Origin: Candidatus Scatomonas merdavium
GTDB lineage: Bacteria; Bacillota; Clostridia; Lachnospirales; Lachnospiraceae
Assembly (NCBI GenBank): GCA_018716575.1
Contig: DVJR01000040.1
Coordinates: 1-37,913, forward strand
Direction of reading: 5' to 3'
DNA length: 37,913 nucleotides
Part shown: positions 37,527-37,913 of the stretch, in pieces
Position numbering within the stretch: the stretch's first letter is position 1
How the letters are laid out: each line of letters begins with the position of its first letter
The notes under the pieces: model-generated
The model's database searches: none
What the model was told of the DNA's origin: nothing
What the model saw: the letters and a program-made list of their open reading frames with translations, nothing else
Made by a program: the position numbers and the translations under genes

Positions 37527-37709
37527 AACCAGTGCCAGACCCTTCTGAGCGTCACCGACTCCGGCAAAACCTTTACGATGGCGAACGTCATCCAGCAGCT
37601 GAATAAGCCGACGCTGATCATCGCCCATAACAAGACTCTGACGGCACAGCTCTACAGCGAGTTCAAAGAATTCTTCCCACACAATGCAGTGGAGTATTTT
37701 GTCTCCTAG
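37527..37709 (+). pseudogene. uvrB fragment (N-terminal Walker A region only)
   Basis: Translation [60 protein letters not shown] matches the UvrB N-terminus, but GVTGSGKT reads SVTDSGKT, a TAG follows FVS, and a frame disruption precedes NQCQ. Confidence 0.88.
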
Positions 37710-37751
37710 TGTGCCAGGATTTTTAGACAGATATATGATAATTTAAAACTG

Positions 37752-37913
37752 ATGCGTAAATTTTATCTGGTTTATTCCAAAGACTCAATTGGGGAAACGC
37801 CGTTTCCCCAATCTGAAAAACTTCCAGTTACACAGGAAGGAAGAAAATTTTACTTGAGCTGGTCTCATTATCTTATCCTTATGAGGATAAATAATGTTGA
37901 TGAACGTCATTTT
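37752..37913 (+). pseudogene. 5'-truncated DUF1016 / YhcG-type (PDDEXK nuclease family) ORF, runs off the window
   Basis: Open frame MRKFYLVYSKDSIGETPFPQSEKLPVTQEGRKFYLSWSHYLILMRINNVDERHF matches the conserved DUF1016 N-terminal domain core (MRxFY..Y / LSWSHY..L..I); the usual upstream part is missing. Confidence 0.72.

Overview
A 37.9 kb window that looks like a chromosomal segment of a spore-forming Lachnospiraceae/Clostridia-type Firmicute (Spo0A, MutS2, RNase Y, RecA/RecX, tRNA-Phe without encoded CCA). It carries about 33 intact genes, most on the minus strand: rlmD (rumA), a YhaM-like 3'-5' exoribonuclease, a trypsin-like/PDZ HtrA-type protein with a degenerate catalytic triad, mutS2, an OmpR-type two-component system, trmL, an AIR-synthase-like protein, a VanW protein, nth, a B12-binding radical SAM protein, two PfkB sugar kinases, a HAD hydrolase, a NatAB-like ABC exporter, a solitary 4Fe-4S mini-protein, rny, recX-recA, glgA, spo0A, a MoxR/VWA pair, two bacterial microcompartment (BMC) shell proteins, ptsI, and a sucrose PTS cluster (GH32 hydrolase, EIIBCA, LacI regulator, divergent sugar kinase). 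The items most worth a second look are: (1) an isolated two-gene BMC shell unit with its own promoter and terminator and no encapsulated enzyme nearby; (2) unannotated debris at the right edge, consisting of a truncated and mutated uvrB fragment joined directly to a 5'-truncated DUF1016/YhcG-type ORF; (3) a 27-bp near-perfect hairpin between glgA and recA; (4) an HtrA-like protein that appears to have lost its His and Asp catalytic residues; (5) readable regulatory sites: a LexA box at recA, a 0A box upstream of spo0A, and a LacI-type operator plus leader inverted repeat at the sucrose PTS gene. No CRISPR array, complete mobile element or obvious defence island was seen. All calls come from reading the sequence and ORF track without database searches.
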